Of a stretch of 64,000 nt of DNA, positions 18,181-26,391 are shown in pieces. This stretch comes from Pedobacter sp. KBS0701 (GTDB taxonomy: Bacteria > Bacteroidota > Bacteroidia > Sphingobacteriales > Sphingobacteriaceae). The notes under the pieces are model-generated. The model did no database searches. It had not been told where the DNA came from and saw nothing but the letters and a program-made list of their open reading frames with translations. The translations under genes were made by a program, and so were the position numbers. Positions within the stretch are counted from its first letter, which is position 1. Every line of letters starts with the position of its first letter. The stretch covers positions 5,704,001 to 5,768,000 of the forward strand of contig NZ_CP042171.1 of assembly GCF_005938645.2 (NCBI RefSeq). The letters are read 5' to 3'.

Positions 18181-18305
18181 GGTAAGATGAAGATGGATAC
18201 TGTAAGACGGGAAATGAAGGCGATCCATAGGTACATCATCCATCTTACCTTTTCCCTCATACATCTTTTTCCATTTTCCCTCTTACATTTTTATTTATCT
18301 TTGCC
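18181..18305. repeat. Word-repeat inverted element in the purD leader
   Basis: GGTAAGATG at 18181-18189 pairs with CATCTTACC at 18241-18249. Outside and between these arms the left half is rich in AAGATGGAT/GTAAGA words and the right half in their complements (CATCATCCATC, CCCTCATACATC, CCCTCTTACAT). The element fills the space between the SDR stop and the purD ATG at 18309. It could act as an attenuator-like structure or be a dispersed repeat. Confidence 0.65.
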
Positions 18306-18308
18306 GAT

Positions 18309-19580
18309 ATGAATATCTTACTTTTAGGTTCAGGCGGCAGAGAAAGCGCATTCGCTTGGAAAATGAGCCAGTCTTCGCACTGCGATAAACTAATTATTGC
18401 TCCAGGTAACGGTGGTACAGGAGCTTATGGTACAAACATCAATATCAATGTAAACGATTTTGATGCCATTAAAAAATTAGTGCTTACCGAAAATATCGGA
18501 CTTGTTGTAGTTGGCCCTGAAGAACCTCTGGTAAATGGTATTCATGATTTTTTCCTTGCCGACAAGGCCATTGCGCACATCCCGGTTATCGGGCCTAAAA
18601 AAGAAGGGGCCATTCTGGAAGGAAGCAAAGACTTCTCAAAACAGTTTATGGAGCACCATGGTATTCCTACTGCGGCTTCAAAATCTTTCACGCCCGAAAC
18701 TTTGGAAGATGGATTGGCTTATCTGCAAAACCATGCTTTGCCAGTTGTTTTAAAGGCCGATGGTTTGGCAGCAGGTAAAGGAGTATTAATCTGTACCGAG
18801 ACCATCGAAGCCCAGGAAGAATTAAAACTGATGCTTGGCGGTAAATTTGGTGCAGCTGGGGCAACGGTAGTGATTGAAGAATTTTTAAGCGGGATAGAAC
18901 TTTCGGTATTTATTTTAACTGATGGTGAAAATTATATTACATTACCTTCTGCTAAAGATTATAAGAGGATTGGCCAGGGCGATACTGGTTTAAATACTGG
19001 TGGTATGGGCTCGGTTTCGCCGGTTCCTTTCGCCACACCAGAATTTTTAGCTAAAGTAGAAGAACGCATTATTAAACCAACAGTTGATGGTTTAAAGAAA
19101 GATAATATTGATTATACAGGTTTCATCTTTTTCGGACTGATTAAAGTAGGTGAGGAGCCATTTGTAATCGAATATAATGCACGTATGGGCGATCCTGAAA
19201 CAGAGAGTGTGATCCCTAGAATTGAGAACGACTTAGTAGAACTTTTTTTAGCTACAGCCAACAAACAATTAAATCAGGTTAATCTGGTTATTTCTGAGCA
19301 AACAGCCGCTACTGTAATGATTGTGGCAGGTGGTTACCCGGGCGATTATCTGAAAGGTAAAGCCATTTCAGGAATCGAGAACTTACGTCATTCGAATGCC
19401 TTCCATGCCGGAACATTGTTAGAAAATGATGTGGTGAAAACAAATGGAGGAAGGGTAATTGCAATTACCAGTTTACAAAAAGATTTGTTTACTGCTTTAC
19501 AATCGGCGACTGCTGATGCCGGGAGAATTTATTTCGACGGGAAATATTTCAGGGAAGATATCGGGTTTGACTTGATTTGA
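18309..19580 (+). CDS. purD: Phosphoribosylamine--glycine ligase
   Basis: Catalyses the second step of purine biosynthesis, joining phosphoribosylamine and glycine with ATP. It is 423 residues, the usual GARS length. The N-terminal MNILLLGSGGRESAFAWKM and the ATP-grasp elements (VVLKADGLAAGKGVLIC; GFIFFGLIK; IEYNARMGDPETE) are all present. No fused PurM/PurN domain. It is preceded by a word-repeat inverted element, and the SUKH gene frame follows at once. Confidence 0.97.
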   Translation: MNILLLGSGGRESAFAWKMSQSSHCDKLIIAPGNGGTGAYGTNININVNDFDAIKKLVLTENIGLVVVGPEEPLVNGIHDFFLADKAIAHIPVIGPKKEGAILEGSKDFSKQFMEHHGIPTAASKSFTPETLEDGLAYLQNHALPVVLKADGLAAGKGVLICTETIEAQEELKLMLGGKFGAAGATVVIEEFLSGIELSVFILTDGENYITLPSAKDYKRIGQGDTGLNTGGMGSVSPVPFATPEFLAKVEERIIKPTVDGLKKDNIDYTGFIFFGLIKVGEEPFVIEYNARMGDPETESVIPRIENDLVELFLATANKQLNQVNLVISEQTAATVMIVAGGYPGDYLKGKAISGIENLRHSNAFHAGTLLENDVVKTNGGRVIAITSLQKDLFTALQSATADAGRIYFDGKYFREDIGFDLI

Positions 19581-19591
19581 GAGAATATAAG

Positions 19592-20098
19592 TTGAAAAAA
19601 ATACTCAGGGAGATTTCCGAAATGGCGATTAAACTAGGAGAGTTTAGTTTTACAACTGAGCAGACCAAAACAAAATGGCTTGGCGATCAACCTGCCACTC
19701 CAGCCGAAATACAAGAAGCTGAAACAAGATTGGGGGTAACGCTTCCAGTGGATTATAAAGAATTTCTGTTGATTACCAATGGATTTACTACACTAAATGA
19801 AAATGTCGATCCATCGTTTTCCAAAATAAGTGATGTAGCATTTCTAAAAGATGTTGATCCACAGTTAATCGAAATCTGGACAGAAAATGTTGAGTTGCTG
19901 GAGGGGGCCATTAAACTGGCCAGAAGCATTGTGATCGGTGGCTTAACCGAAGAACAATATTTTCTTTTAATTCCACCAGTAATCGAAAATGCCGATTGGG
20001 AATACTGGAAATTCGCGTCATGGATTCCTGGAGAACATCCTTACCAAGGACTTGAAAATTATTTCATTAACTTATTGGATTTCTTAAAATCTGCTTAA
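19592..20098 (+). CDS. SMI1/KNR4 (SUKH) family protein
   Basis: About 168 residues. The SUKH core is clear: PATPAEIQEAETRLGVTLPVDYKEFLLITNG, ending with the aromatic segment ENADWEYWKFASWIPGEHPYQ. The start is uncertain: TTG 19577 (overlapping the purD stop), TTG 19592 and ATG 19622 are all in frame. I chose 19592 because it keeps the N-terminal helix KKILREISEMAIKLG. SUKH proteins often act as immunity proteins to polymorphic toxins, but no toxin gene adjoins, so the role here is open. Probably cotranscribed with purD. Confidence 0.85.
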   Translation: MKKILREISEMAIKLGEFSFTTEQTKTKWLGDQPATPAEIQEAETRLGVTLPVDYKEFLLITNGFTTLNENVDPSFSKISDVAFLKDVDPQLIEIWTENVELLEGAIKLARSIVIGGLTEEQYFLLIPPVIENADWEYWKFASWIPGEHPYQGLENYFINLLDFLKSA

Positions 20099-20112
20099 TA
20101 GTTTTTTCCTGT

Positions 20113-20157
20113 AAAACAAAGAAAGTCCCAATTTTTAGTTGGGACTTTCTTTGTTTT
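20113..20157. terminator. Bidirectional intrinsic terminator
   Basis: A perfect 19-bp stem (20113-20131 with 20139-20157, core AAGAAAGTCCCAA/TTGGGACTTTCTT) with a 7-base loop lies between the convergent SUKH and TlpA-like genes. Confidence 0.88.
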
Positions 20158-20167
20158 GAATGCTTTT

Positions 20168-21313
20168 TTATTTCGATTTACTTCCTAATAATTCTTGAAG
20201 TTTATCTTGTAAAGCTTGTTCTCTTAAGCCTTTAGCAATAATTTTACCTGTTGGATCAATTAAGAAATTGGCTGGAATTGAGCGGATACCATACATTTGA
20301 GCTACTTCGTTCTCCCAAAATTTTAAATCAGAAACATGTGTCCATGTTAATTTGTCATCTGCAATTGCTTTTAACCAGGCATCTTTTTTACCCGGACGGT
20401 CTAAAGAAACACCTAAAACAGTAAAGCCTTTATCTTTAAACTTATTGTAAGCTACTACCACATTTGGATTTTCCTGACGGCATGGTCCGCACCATGAAGC
20501 CCAGAAATCTACCAGTACATATTTTCCTTTAAAATCAGATAATTTAACGGGTTTACCATCAGGGTCATTCTGGGTAAAATCCATAGCCATCACACCTACG
20601 GCTGTTTTTCTTCCTGCCTCGAATATTTGAGCAATTTTTTTGCCCGTGTAAGTTGCCTTAAGCTCAGGTGATAGTGCATTAAAAGTCTTCTCTGCTGCAG
20701 CCGCCTGATCTGGATCTGAGGCTAGCTCATTAATTGAATTTAGGCTAATAAATGATTTTGGGTTGCTGTTAGCAAACTGCAATAACAATGGAGTCAGTCC
20801 TGCAGCTTCTTTTTCATAACGAGCGCCTAAAGCCTCCATAACGGCCTTATCTTGTTTTTGCTCTGGTGTATAAGCCGCATATTCTGCATTAATTGCAGCA
20901 AGTTTATCTGCTACAGGTTTAGTTAATGCTTTTAATTTAGCTGCATCAGCATTAACAGCGGAACCGGTAATTGTTGCTTTTTTTAATGAATCTGCTGCAG
21001 ATAGCTTTATATTTCCTGGCTCTACGTATAACGATAGTGCATCTAATTTCTCACCCTGTGCCGGACGATTAACATAAGGGTTTTTGTTTAAGAAAAGACT
21101 TCCCTGAGCAGGGCTGGCTAATGTTCCTTTAAAAGCAAAAGCACCGTTTGCTACAATTGCTGAGTCGGTAATGCTTTTACCTTCTGTTTGATATATAAGG
21201 TAGACCTTATCTCCGGTTTTTAGGCCCTTTATGTCACCATTAACTGTAAATGGCTTCTGTGCCAATGCTGCAATTGGCAATAAAGCCATTGCTGATAATA
21301 ATAATTTTTTCAT
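20168..21313 (-). CDS. TlpA-like thiol-disulfide oxidoreductase with N-terminal DUF4369 domain
   Basis: A 381-residue exported protein. ATG 21313 begins the signal peptide MKKLLLSAMALLPIAALAQ; an in-frame ATG at 21343 would add ten polar residues and is less likely. The N-terminal DUF4369-type beta domain (about 20-120) is followed by a helical linker and a thioredoxin-fold domain with the redox motif WCGPC in FWASWCGPCRQENP and the cis-proline loop SIPANFLIDP. Predicted periplasmic or membrane-associated reductant for disulfides or cytochrome c maturation; partner unknown. Confidence 0.92.
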   Translation of the reverse strand: MKKLLLSAMALLPIAALAQKPFTVNGDIKGLKTGDKVYLIYQTEGKSITDSAIVANGAFAFKGTLASPAQGSLFLNKNPYVNRPAQGEKLDALSLYVEPGNIKLSAADSLKKATITGSAVNADAAKLKALTKPVADKLAAINAEYAAYTPEQKQDKAVMEALGARYEKEAAGLTPLLLQFANSNPKSFISLNSINELASDPDQAAAAEKTFNALSPELKATYTGKKIAQIFEAGRKTAVGVMAMDFTQNDPDGKPVKLSDFKGKYVLVDFWASWCGPCRQENPNVVVAYNKFKDKGFTVLGVSLDRPGKKDAWLKAIADDKLTWTHVSDLKFWENEVAQMYGIRSIPANFLIDPTGKIIAKGLREQALQDKLQELLGSKSK

Positions 21314-21489
21314 CTGTATAAAATTGTTTTCATTAGTTATCATGATTTGTTGATTTTACTTTTTGATTTTGAAAATCATGATGTTTTTATGAGGTTGGTT
21401 AAATCCTGTCCAAATATAGAATTCTGTATCGCTAAAACGTAAATAGCTGTGTAAAATTATGATGGACTGTTTATTAATAGCGTAAATGT

Positions 21490-22650
21490 TTATTTTATCG
21501 ATTTCCAGCTTAATATTTTATACTGACTACGTTTTTGGTTCTCCAAACCTCCATAAATTAATGTTTTTTCCACTTTTTTTGGGCTGGCATTTAACTCAAA
21601 TTTATCCAGGTTTTTGAATAAATCAGAAGTGATGGTTTGCGTAGCTTTGATTTCAAATGCGGAAAAGCCGTTGTCTGTTGGCAGGAGTAAATCCACCTCG
21701 TTGGTATTGCTATCTTGCCAAAAGTAATATTCGTTATTTAAAAAGTTATGATAGTTTTGCTTCTCGAATTCCGCAATTACCATATTCTCGAAAATATTTC
21801 CTTTCAACCTATTTCCTATTAAGGCTTTACCGGTTTTAATTTTTAGTAAATGGCACAGTAACCCTGAATCGTAAAAGTAGAGTTTTGGTGTTTTTACCAA
21901 ACGCTTATTAAAATTTTCATAATATGGCTGTAAAAGGTATATAATATAGCTGCTTTCTAAAACTGAAAGCCAATTTTTTGCTGTTGGCTGTGATATATTA
22001 CAGGTGTTAGCCAATGCGCTTAGGTTAAGCAACTGTCCGGCTTGATTAGCACATATTCCAATAAAAGTTCTGAATGTCTTTAAATCTTTAATATTTAGAA
22101 GTTCAGTAACATCTTTTTCTACATAGGTTTGTATATAATTAGAAAAATATACATTAGGTTCTATATCGCGATCGTAAATAGCAGGATATGAACCCTTAAT
22201 GCAAGCTTCAACAAATGAATCTTCAAGTAGATCATTGGTTTTAAGTTCAGATAAATCGAAAGGTAAAAGTTTAAATAGTGCTACTCTTCCTGCAAGACTT
22301 TGTGTGATGCCCTGCATTAAATGAAAATTTTGTGAACCTGATAAAATAAACTGACCCATCATTTTAGACTCATCAACAATGTTTTGAAGATAAGAAAAAA
22401 GCAATGGAACCCTTTGTACCTCATCAAAAATCACCTTGCGGTTATATTCATTTAAGAAACCATTAGGATCTTCTGTTGCAAAGGCTCTGGCATCTGGGTT
22501 TTCAAGCGAAATATATCTGTAATCACTAAATATATGCTTTAGCAATGTGGTCTTTCCCGATTGCCTTGGGCCAGTAACAGCAATAATGGGGAATTTGCTT
22601 TTCTGAGCCTGGATGTATTTGGCTATATGTCTTTTAACTAATTTTTGCAT
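21490..22650 (-). CDS. AAA ATPase with C-terminal DUF4143 (nuclease-like) domain, copy 1
   Basis: A 386-residue protein. Walker A is GPRQSGKTT (about 30-38), Walker B KVIFDEVQR, followed by GSQNF and LAGRVALFKLLPF typical of the AAA_14 ATPase. The C-terminal DUF4143 domain contains NEVDLLL and AFEIKAT, which look like the D...ExK pattern of PD-(D/E)XK nucleases. The function of the family is unsettled. ATG 22650 is chosen because the alternative TTG (22668) lies inside the promoter -7 box. A second family member is at 50782. Three 22-bp direct repeats lie just upstream of its promoter. Confidence 0.92.
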   Translation of the reverse strand: MQKLVKRHIAKYIQAQKSKFPIIAVTGPRQSGKTTLLKHIFSDYRYISLENPDARAFATEDPNGFLNEYNRKVIFDEVQRVPLLFSYLQNIVDESKMMGQFILSGSQNFHLMQGITQSLAGRVALFKLLPFDLSELKTNDLLEDSFVEACIKGSYPAIYDRDIEPNVYFSNYIQTYVEKDVTELLNIKDLKTFRTFIGICANQAGQLLNLSALANTCNISQPTAKNWLSVLESSYIIYLLQPYYENFNKRLVKTPKLYFYDSGLLCHLLKIKTGKALIGNRLKGNIFENMVIAEFEKQNYHNFLNNEYYFWQDSNTNEVDLLLPTDNGFSAFEIKATQTITSDLFKNLDKFELNASPKKVEKTLIYGGLENQKRSQYKILSWKSIK

Positions 22651-22665
22651 AGTTAGTTGTTTAAA

Positions 22666-22696
22666 CAAAAATACAGCAAAAAGTATCGATATACAA
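22666..22696 (-). promoter_or_regulatory. Promoter of AAA/DUF4143 copy 1
   Basis: On the minus strand TTG (22696-22694), a 20-base spacer and TATTTTTG (22673-22666) fit the Bacteroidota consensus. The spacer includes a TATCGATA palindrome. The ATG lies 15 bases downstream of the -7 box. Confidence 0.6.
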
Positions 22697-22702
22697 CAAT
22701 AA

Positions 22703-22764
22703 CTTTGAAATTACATGGCTTCTACTTTGAAATTACATAGCTTCTACTTTGAAATTACATAGAG
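22703..22764 (-). repeat. 22-bp direct repeats (2.7 copies) upstream of AAA/DUF4143 copy 1
   Basis: CTTTGAAATTACAT begins at 22703, 22725 and 22747, an exact 22-bp period with one base difference between full copies. The array lies just upstream of the -33 element of the ATPase promoter, where an activator or repressor would bind. No spacers or cas genes, so not CRISPR. Confidence 0.85.
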
Positions 22765-22766
22765 AT

Positions 22767-23948
22767 TTAATTCAATTTTTGGTAGGTTCTCCACCATAAA
22801 TCGGGCATTTCACCATTTACTGCAGTTTGATAATCATCATACCTGCAAGGTACAAGGTGATAACGTTCATTTTTAGTTTGTCCAGACGGATAAGGTACCT
22901 GCATCCACCAGCGGTCTGATTTTTTGCTTTTTACAAACATCATTTCTCCCGAACCATCTTTTAAACTGGTTCGATAGATTATAAACTGCGATTTAGGTGT
23001 AAGCGGAAAATCCTTTTTGCGCGCATAATATCCATCTACAAAATACCATACCATTTGGGCAAGTAAGAAAGCTGTTTGTCCGTTATTGTCGTAGGCCGGA
23101 TTAAACTCGTAAAAACCAATTGAGGTCAATTTATCATTCATGCCTGCGTAGCGGGCAATGCGGCAGGCTTCTTTGCCATCAAAACCATTTGGCGTGGTGT
23201 TCGCATTTGCAGTAGCATCGGCAGAGCGGATGGCGCTCATATCAAAGCTAACCATGTTTGCATTTCGGATAATGGGTTCCGCTAAGGTAATATCCTGGGC
23301 AAACTCGCCCAAACGGTGTACATCAAAATATAATTTATCCATTACGCTCAAACTCTCTTGGTTCACAAAATAAGTTTGATAACCCACATTGCTAAAATTG
23401 AAGAGGTAATTAGGTTGATGTAAGAAAATCTTATTCAGATAACAATCCGATCGGGTAGCAATTCCCTCGTTGTCGTCGTCACCAATATCAAATTGATTAT
23501 CTATAATAACGAGATCTACTTTTTGCTCTAAATCTTCATAACCAAGGTATTGACCATAGGTTAGATCTTGCCCGCCACCAATAATGACTGGAATAATGTC
23601 TTTTTTGATCAGTTCTGAAACGACCATTTTGATGGCGATGTAAGTATCTGCAATGGTTGCACCATGCTTAATATTACCTAAATCGACAATTCTGCTATTA
23701 AAAGCGCCTTCATTAAGTTTATAAAATTTCTCTCTAAAATAATCGGGTGCCAGCGCACAACCTTCGTTGTTAACGGCACCTCTTCCATCAAGTACGCCAA
23801 AAATGGCCAAATCGTAAGTATGTTCTTCAAAATCGGGAAACGATTCGGTGTAAATCTGCACTTTTAATCCCAACTGACTTGTAAAAAATCCTTGTCTTGG
23901 CGTAAAACTATCGGGGTTTATTGGGGAAAAGAAATCCGTTAATGACAT
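22767..23948 (-). CDS. Arginase-fold (formimidoylglutamase-like) protein with altered metal ligands
   Basis: A 393-residue cytoplasmic protein of the ureohydrolase fold: VIIGGGQDLTYGQYL (121-135), IIDNQFDIGDD (148-158) and VSFDMSAIRSADA (233-245). In catalytic arginases these read GGxHD, DAHxD and SxDxD. Here the two metal-binding histidines are glutamines (127, 152) and the last aspartate is Ser238, while Asp150, Asp154 and Asp236 remain. It may therefore be non-catalytic or bind metal differently. Database names such as formimidoylglutamase or arginase family are probably fold-level only. Divergent from the epimerase gene. Confidence 0.82.
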   Translation of the reverse strand: MSLTDFFSPINPDSFTPRQGFFTSQLGLKVQIYTESFPDFEEHTYDLAIFGVLDGRGAVNNEGCALAPDYFREKFYKLNEGAFNSRIVDLGNIKHGATIADTYIAIKMVVSELIKKDIIPVIIGGGQDLTYGQYLGYEDLEQKVDLVIIDNQFDIGDDDNEGIATRSDCYLNKIFLHQPNYLFNFSNVGYQTYFVNQESLSVMDKLYFDVHRLGEFAQDITLAEPIIRNANMVSFDMSAIRSADATANANTTPNGFDGKEACRIARYAGMNDKLTSIGFYEFNPAYDNNGQTAFLLAQMVWYFVDGYYARKKDFPLTPKSQFIIYRTSLKDGSGEMMFVKSKKSDRWWMQVPYPSGQTKNERYHLVPCRYDDYQTAVNGEMPDLWWRTYQKLN

Positions 23949-24023
23949 ATATTTATTTAAAACTCTCGGCTCAAATATCTATTTTTGAATGCGTATTTCC
24001 ATATATAGCTCGAAAAAAATAAA

Positions 24024-24986
24024 ATGATACTGGTAACCGGAGGAACTGGATTTTTAGGATCTGAATTAATTAAGCAGTTAACCGACAATGGTTTAACTGT
24101 TCGGGCACTGAGGCGGGAGAAATCTAAAATCCCTGCGTTGATCGAAAATATTCCTTTGATTGAATGGTTTGAAGCCGATATTAACGACCTTTCTACTTTA
24201 GAAGATGCTTTTACGGGGGTTACCAAAGTTTACCATTGCGCTGCATTCGTATCCTTTAACCCGAAACATAAAAAGCACCTTTTTCATGTAAACATAGAAG
24301 GTACATCGAACATTGTAAACCTTTCAGCCGAAAATAATTGCAGGCTATTGCATGTAAGTTCGGTTGCTGCCCTGGGTAATGCAAAAAAAGGACATAAAAT
24401 TACTGAAAAAGACTTTTGGGAGTATGATGCAAAAGCACATGCCTACGGTTTGTCCAAATACGAAGGAGAAATGGAGGTTTGGCGTGGTATTACCGAAGGA
24501 CTAGACGCTATCATTGTCAATCCATCAGTCATTATTGGTAAAAATGCAGGTTTTGAAGGGAGTGGAGCTATTTTTAAATTGGTAAAAGGTGGTTTCCCAT
24601 TTTATACTGATGGGGCTTCGGGTTTTGTTGATGTTGAAGACGTAGCCAAAGCGATGATCCTGCTAATGGACATCAAAGTCTCAGGAGAGCGGTATATCAT
24701 TTCTGCCGATGATTATCATTATAAAGAACTGTTTAGCGAAATTGCTGAGGGTTTTGGTGTTAAAGCGCCAACTAAAGAAGCAAAGGCATGGATGCTTGGA
24801 ATAGCCTGGAGGGCACTAAAATTTGCATCTATATTTACTGGTAAACAGCCTTCTATCACTAAAGATGCTGCAAAGAGCAGTTTAACCTTAAGTTATTACA
24901 ATAACCATAAAGTAAAAACGGCAACAGGTATTATTTTTAAGCCGGTTGCTGAAAGCATAAAAGAAATTACCCAACATTTAAGATAA
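24024..24986 (+). CDS. NAD-dependent epimerase/dehydratase (extended SDR)
   Basis: A 320-residue extended SDR. The cofactor motif TGGTGFLG lies at residues 5-12, the catalytic YGLSKYEGE segment (YxxxK) near 141-150 and Ser in HVSSVAALG. The family includes nucleotide-sugar epimerases, dihydroflavonol-4-reductase-like and 3-beta-hydroxysteroid-type enzymes; the substrate is not fixed. Its stop overlaps the ATG of the SerB-like gene by one base (24986), so the two are translationally coupled. Confidence 0.9.
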   Translation: MILVTGGTGFLGSELIKQLTDNGLTVRALRREKSKIPALIENIPLIEWFEADINDLSTLEDAFTGVTKVYHCAAFVSFNPKHKKHLFHVNIEGTSNIVNLSAENNCRLLHVSSVAALGNAKKGHKITEKDFWEYDAKAHAYGLSKYEGEMEVWRGITEGLDAIIVNPSVIIGKNAGFEGSGAIFKLVKGGFPFYTDGASGFVDVEDVAKAMILLMDIKVSGERYIISADDYHYKELFSEIAEGFGVKAPTKEAKAWMLGIAWRALKFASIFTGKQPSITKDAAKSSLTLSYYNNHKVKTATGIIFKPVAESIKEITQHLR

Positions 24987-26287
24987 TGCCCAAACAGAAA
25001 GCTTATTACATCATCGATTTTGATAGTACCTTTACACAGGTAGAAGCACTTGATGAACTTGCCCGAATTTCGCTAAAGAACCACCCGGATAAAGAGGCAA
25101 TTTTCCAAAAAATAGAAGATTATACCAATTTTGCCATGGAAGGAAAACTTTCCTTCTCTGAAAGTTTAGCACAACGTGTTAAGCTGCTTGAAGCCAATGA
25201 AGATCATTTAAAACAGCTCATTAAACATTTAAAAAAGAAAGTATCTACTTCCTTTTCGCGTAATGCCGAGTTTTTTAAGAAACATGCCGATGAGGTATTG
25301 ATAGTCTCTGGCGGCTTTAAGGAATTTATTACCCCTGTAGTAAGCCAATACCACATCAAAAAGGAAAATATTTATGCCAATACCTTTGTAACCACCGGAG
25401 ATGGCAAAATTATTGACTACGATCATGCTAATCCTTTAAGTGAAGAGGGTGGTAAAGTAAAATTACTTCAGCATTTAAAACTCGAAGGCGAGTTATTTGG
25501 TATAGGTGATGGTTATTCTGATTTCCAGTTACGCGAAAGCGGTATCATCAATAAGTTTTTTGCATTTACGGAGAATATTGCCCGCGAAAGCATTGTTTCC
25601 AAAGCAGACCATGTAACACCAAGTTTCGACGAGTTTTTGTACGTAAATGATCTGCCGCGTGCAATTTCCTACCCTAAAAATAGAATCCTTTGCCTGGTAA
25701 TTGGTGAGGTTAACCCGGTAACCATTTCTATCCTTAAAAATGATGGTTTATCAATTAGGCACAAAACCTCTTTTGAAGATAAATACGTAAAAGATGTGGG
25801 AATTATCCTTTTAGCTGATGGCGAAAAAATAAGCAATGAACAGTTAAAAAACGCTGCTAAGCTGAAAACTATTGGATATTTAGGTAATGCAAAAAATAAA
25901 ATAGACCTGGGTTTGTGTACAAAACAAGGTATTGTTGTTTTTGATGACCCGAAAAACAATCCGCGCAACATCAATTTTATCCCGAAAAGGGTAGCCGATT
26001 TTATGAATACCGGAGCAACATATTTGAGCAGTAATTTTCCAAATTTGCAATTGCCAAAAATTGAGAAATCGCACCGTTTAATCCATATTCACAAAAACGT
26101 TCCGGGTATTATGGCAAAAATCAATACTGTTTTCGCCAAACACGATATTAATATTGTGAGCCAGTTTTTAATGACCAATCCTGAGATTGGTTATGCCATT
26201 ACCGATATCAATGCACAGTACGATAAACAACTATTTAAATCGCTTAAAAAGATCGAACAAACAATAAAATTTAGGGTGCTGTATTAA
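24986..26287 (+). CDS. serB: Phosphoserine phosphatase fused to a core-deleted phosphoglycerate dehydrogenase (ACT)
   Basis: A 433-residue protein. Residues 1-215 are an HAD-IB phosphatase: nucleophile motif DFDST (11-15), Ser in LIVSGG and acidic motif GDGYSD (174-179), as in SerB. From about 231 to 329 it resembles the N-terminal segment of SerA (ILCLVIGEVNPVTISIL; NAAKLKTIGYLG...KIDL; GIVVFDDPKNNPRN). The roughly 200-residue NAD-binding and catalytic core is missing, and 336-433 continues as the SerA C-terminal region and ACT domain (HRLIHIHKNVPGIMAKIN; TIKFRVLY). Likely a serine-pathway phosphatase with serine-sensing regulation; the regulatory role is inference. Confidence 0.85.
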   Translation: MPKQKAYYIIDFDSTFTQVEALDELARISLKNHPDKEAIFQKIEDYTNFAMEGKLSFSESLAQRVKLLEANEDHLKQLIKHLKKKVSTSFSRNAEFFKKHADEVLIVSGGFKEFITPVVSQYHIKKENIYANTFVTTGDGKIIDYDHANPLSEEGGKVKLLQHLKLEGELFGIGDGYSDFQLRESGIINKFFAFTENIARESIVSKADHVTPSFDEFLYVNDLPRAISYPKNRILCLVIGEVNPVTISILKNDGLSIRHKTSFEDKYVKDVGIILLADGEKISNEQLKNAAKLKTIGYLGNAKNKIDLGLCTKQGIVVFDDPKNNPRNINFIPKRVADFMNTGATYLSSNFPNLQLPKIEKSHRLIHIHKNVPGIMAKINTVFAKHDINIVSQFLMTNPEIGYAITDINAQYDKQLFKSLKKIEQTIKFRVLY

Positions 26288-26303
26288 TAGTCGTATATCG
26301 AAG

Positions 26304-26347
26304 GCTTTGACAACCTTATAGGCTATTTGCCAGTAGGTTGTCAAAGC
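26304..26347. repeat. REP hairpin 1 (upstream of the RAYT remnant)
   Basis: GCTTTGACAACCT (26304-26316) and AGGTTGTCAAAGC (26335-26347) form a perfect 13-bp stem with an 18-base loop. The same palindrome occurs three more times in the next kilobase. It may also terminate the epimerase-serB transcript. Confidence 0.85.
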
Positions 26348-26391
26348 TTTTTATAGCTGATTTTTAGTATATTGGTTTATGCAATATTTTT

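Noticed and set aside
22703-22764. Short direct repeats as a CRISPR array
   Set aside because: Copies are contiguous with no unique spacers and no cas genes are present; they lie at a promoter.
26304-26347. Simple terminator of the serB transcript
   Set aside because: The palindrome recurs three times with the RAYT, so it is a REP first; it may still terminate.
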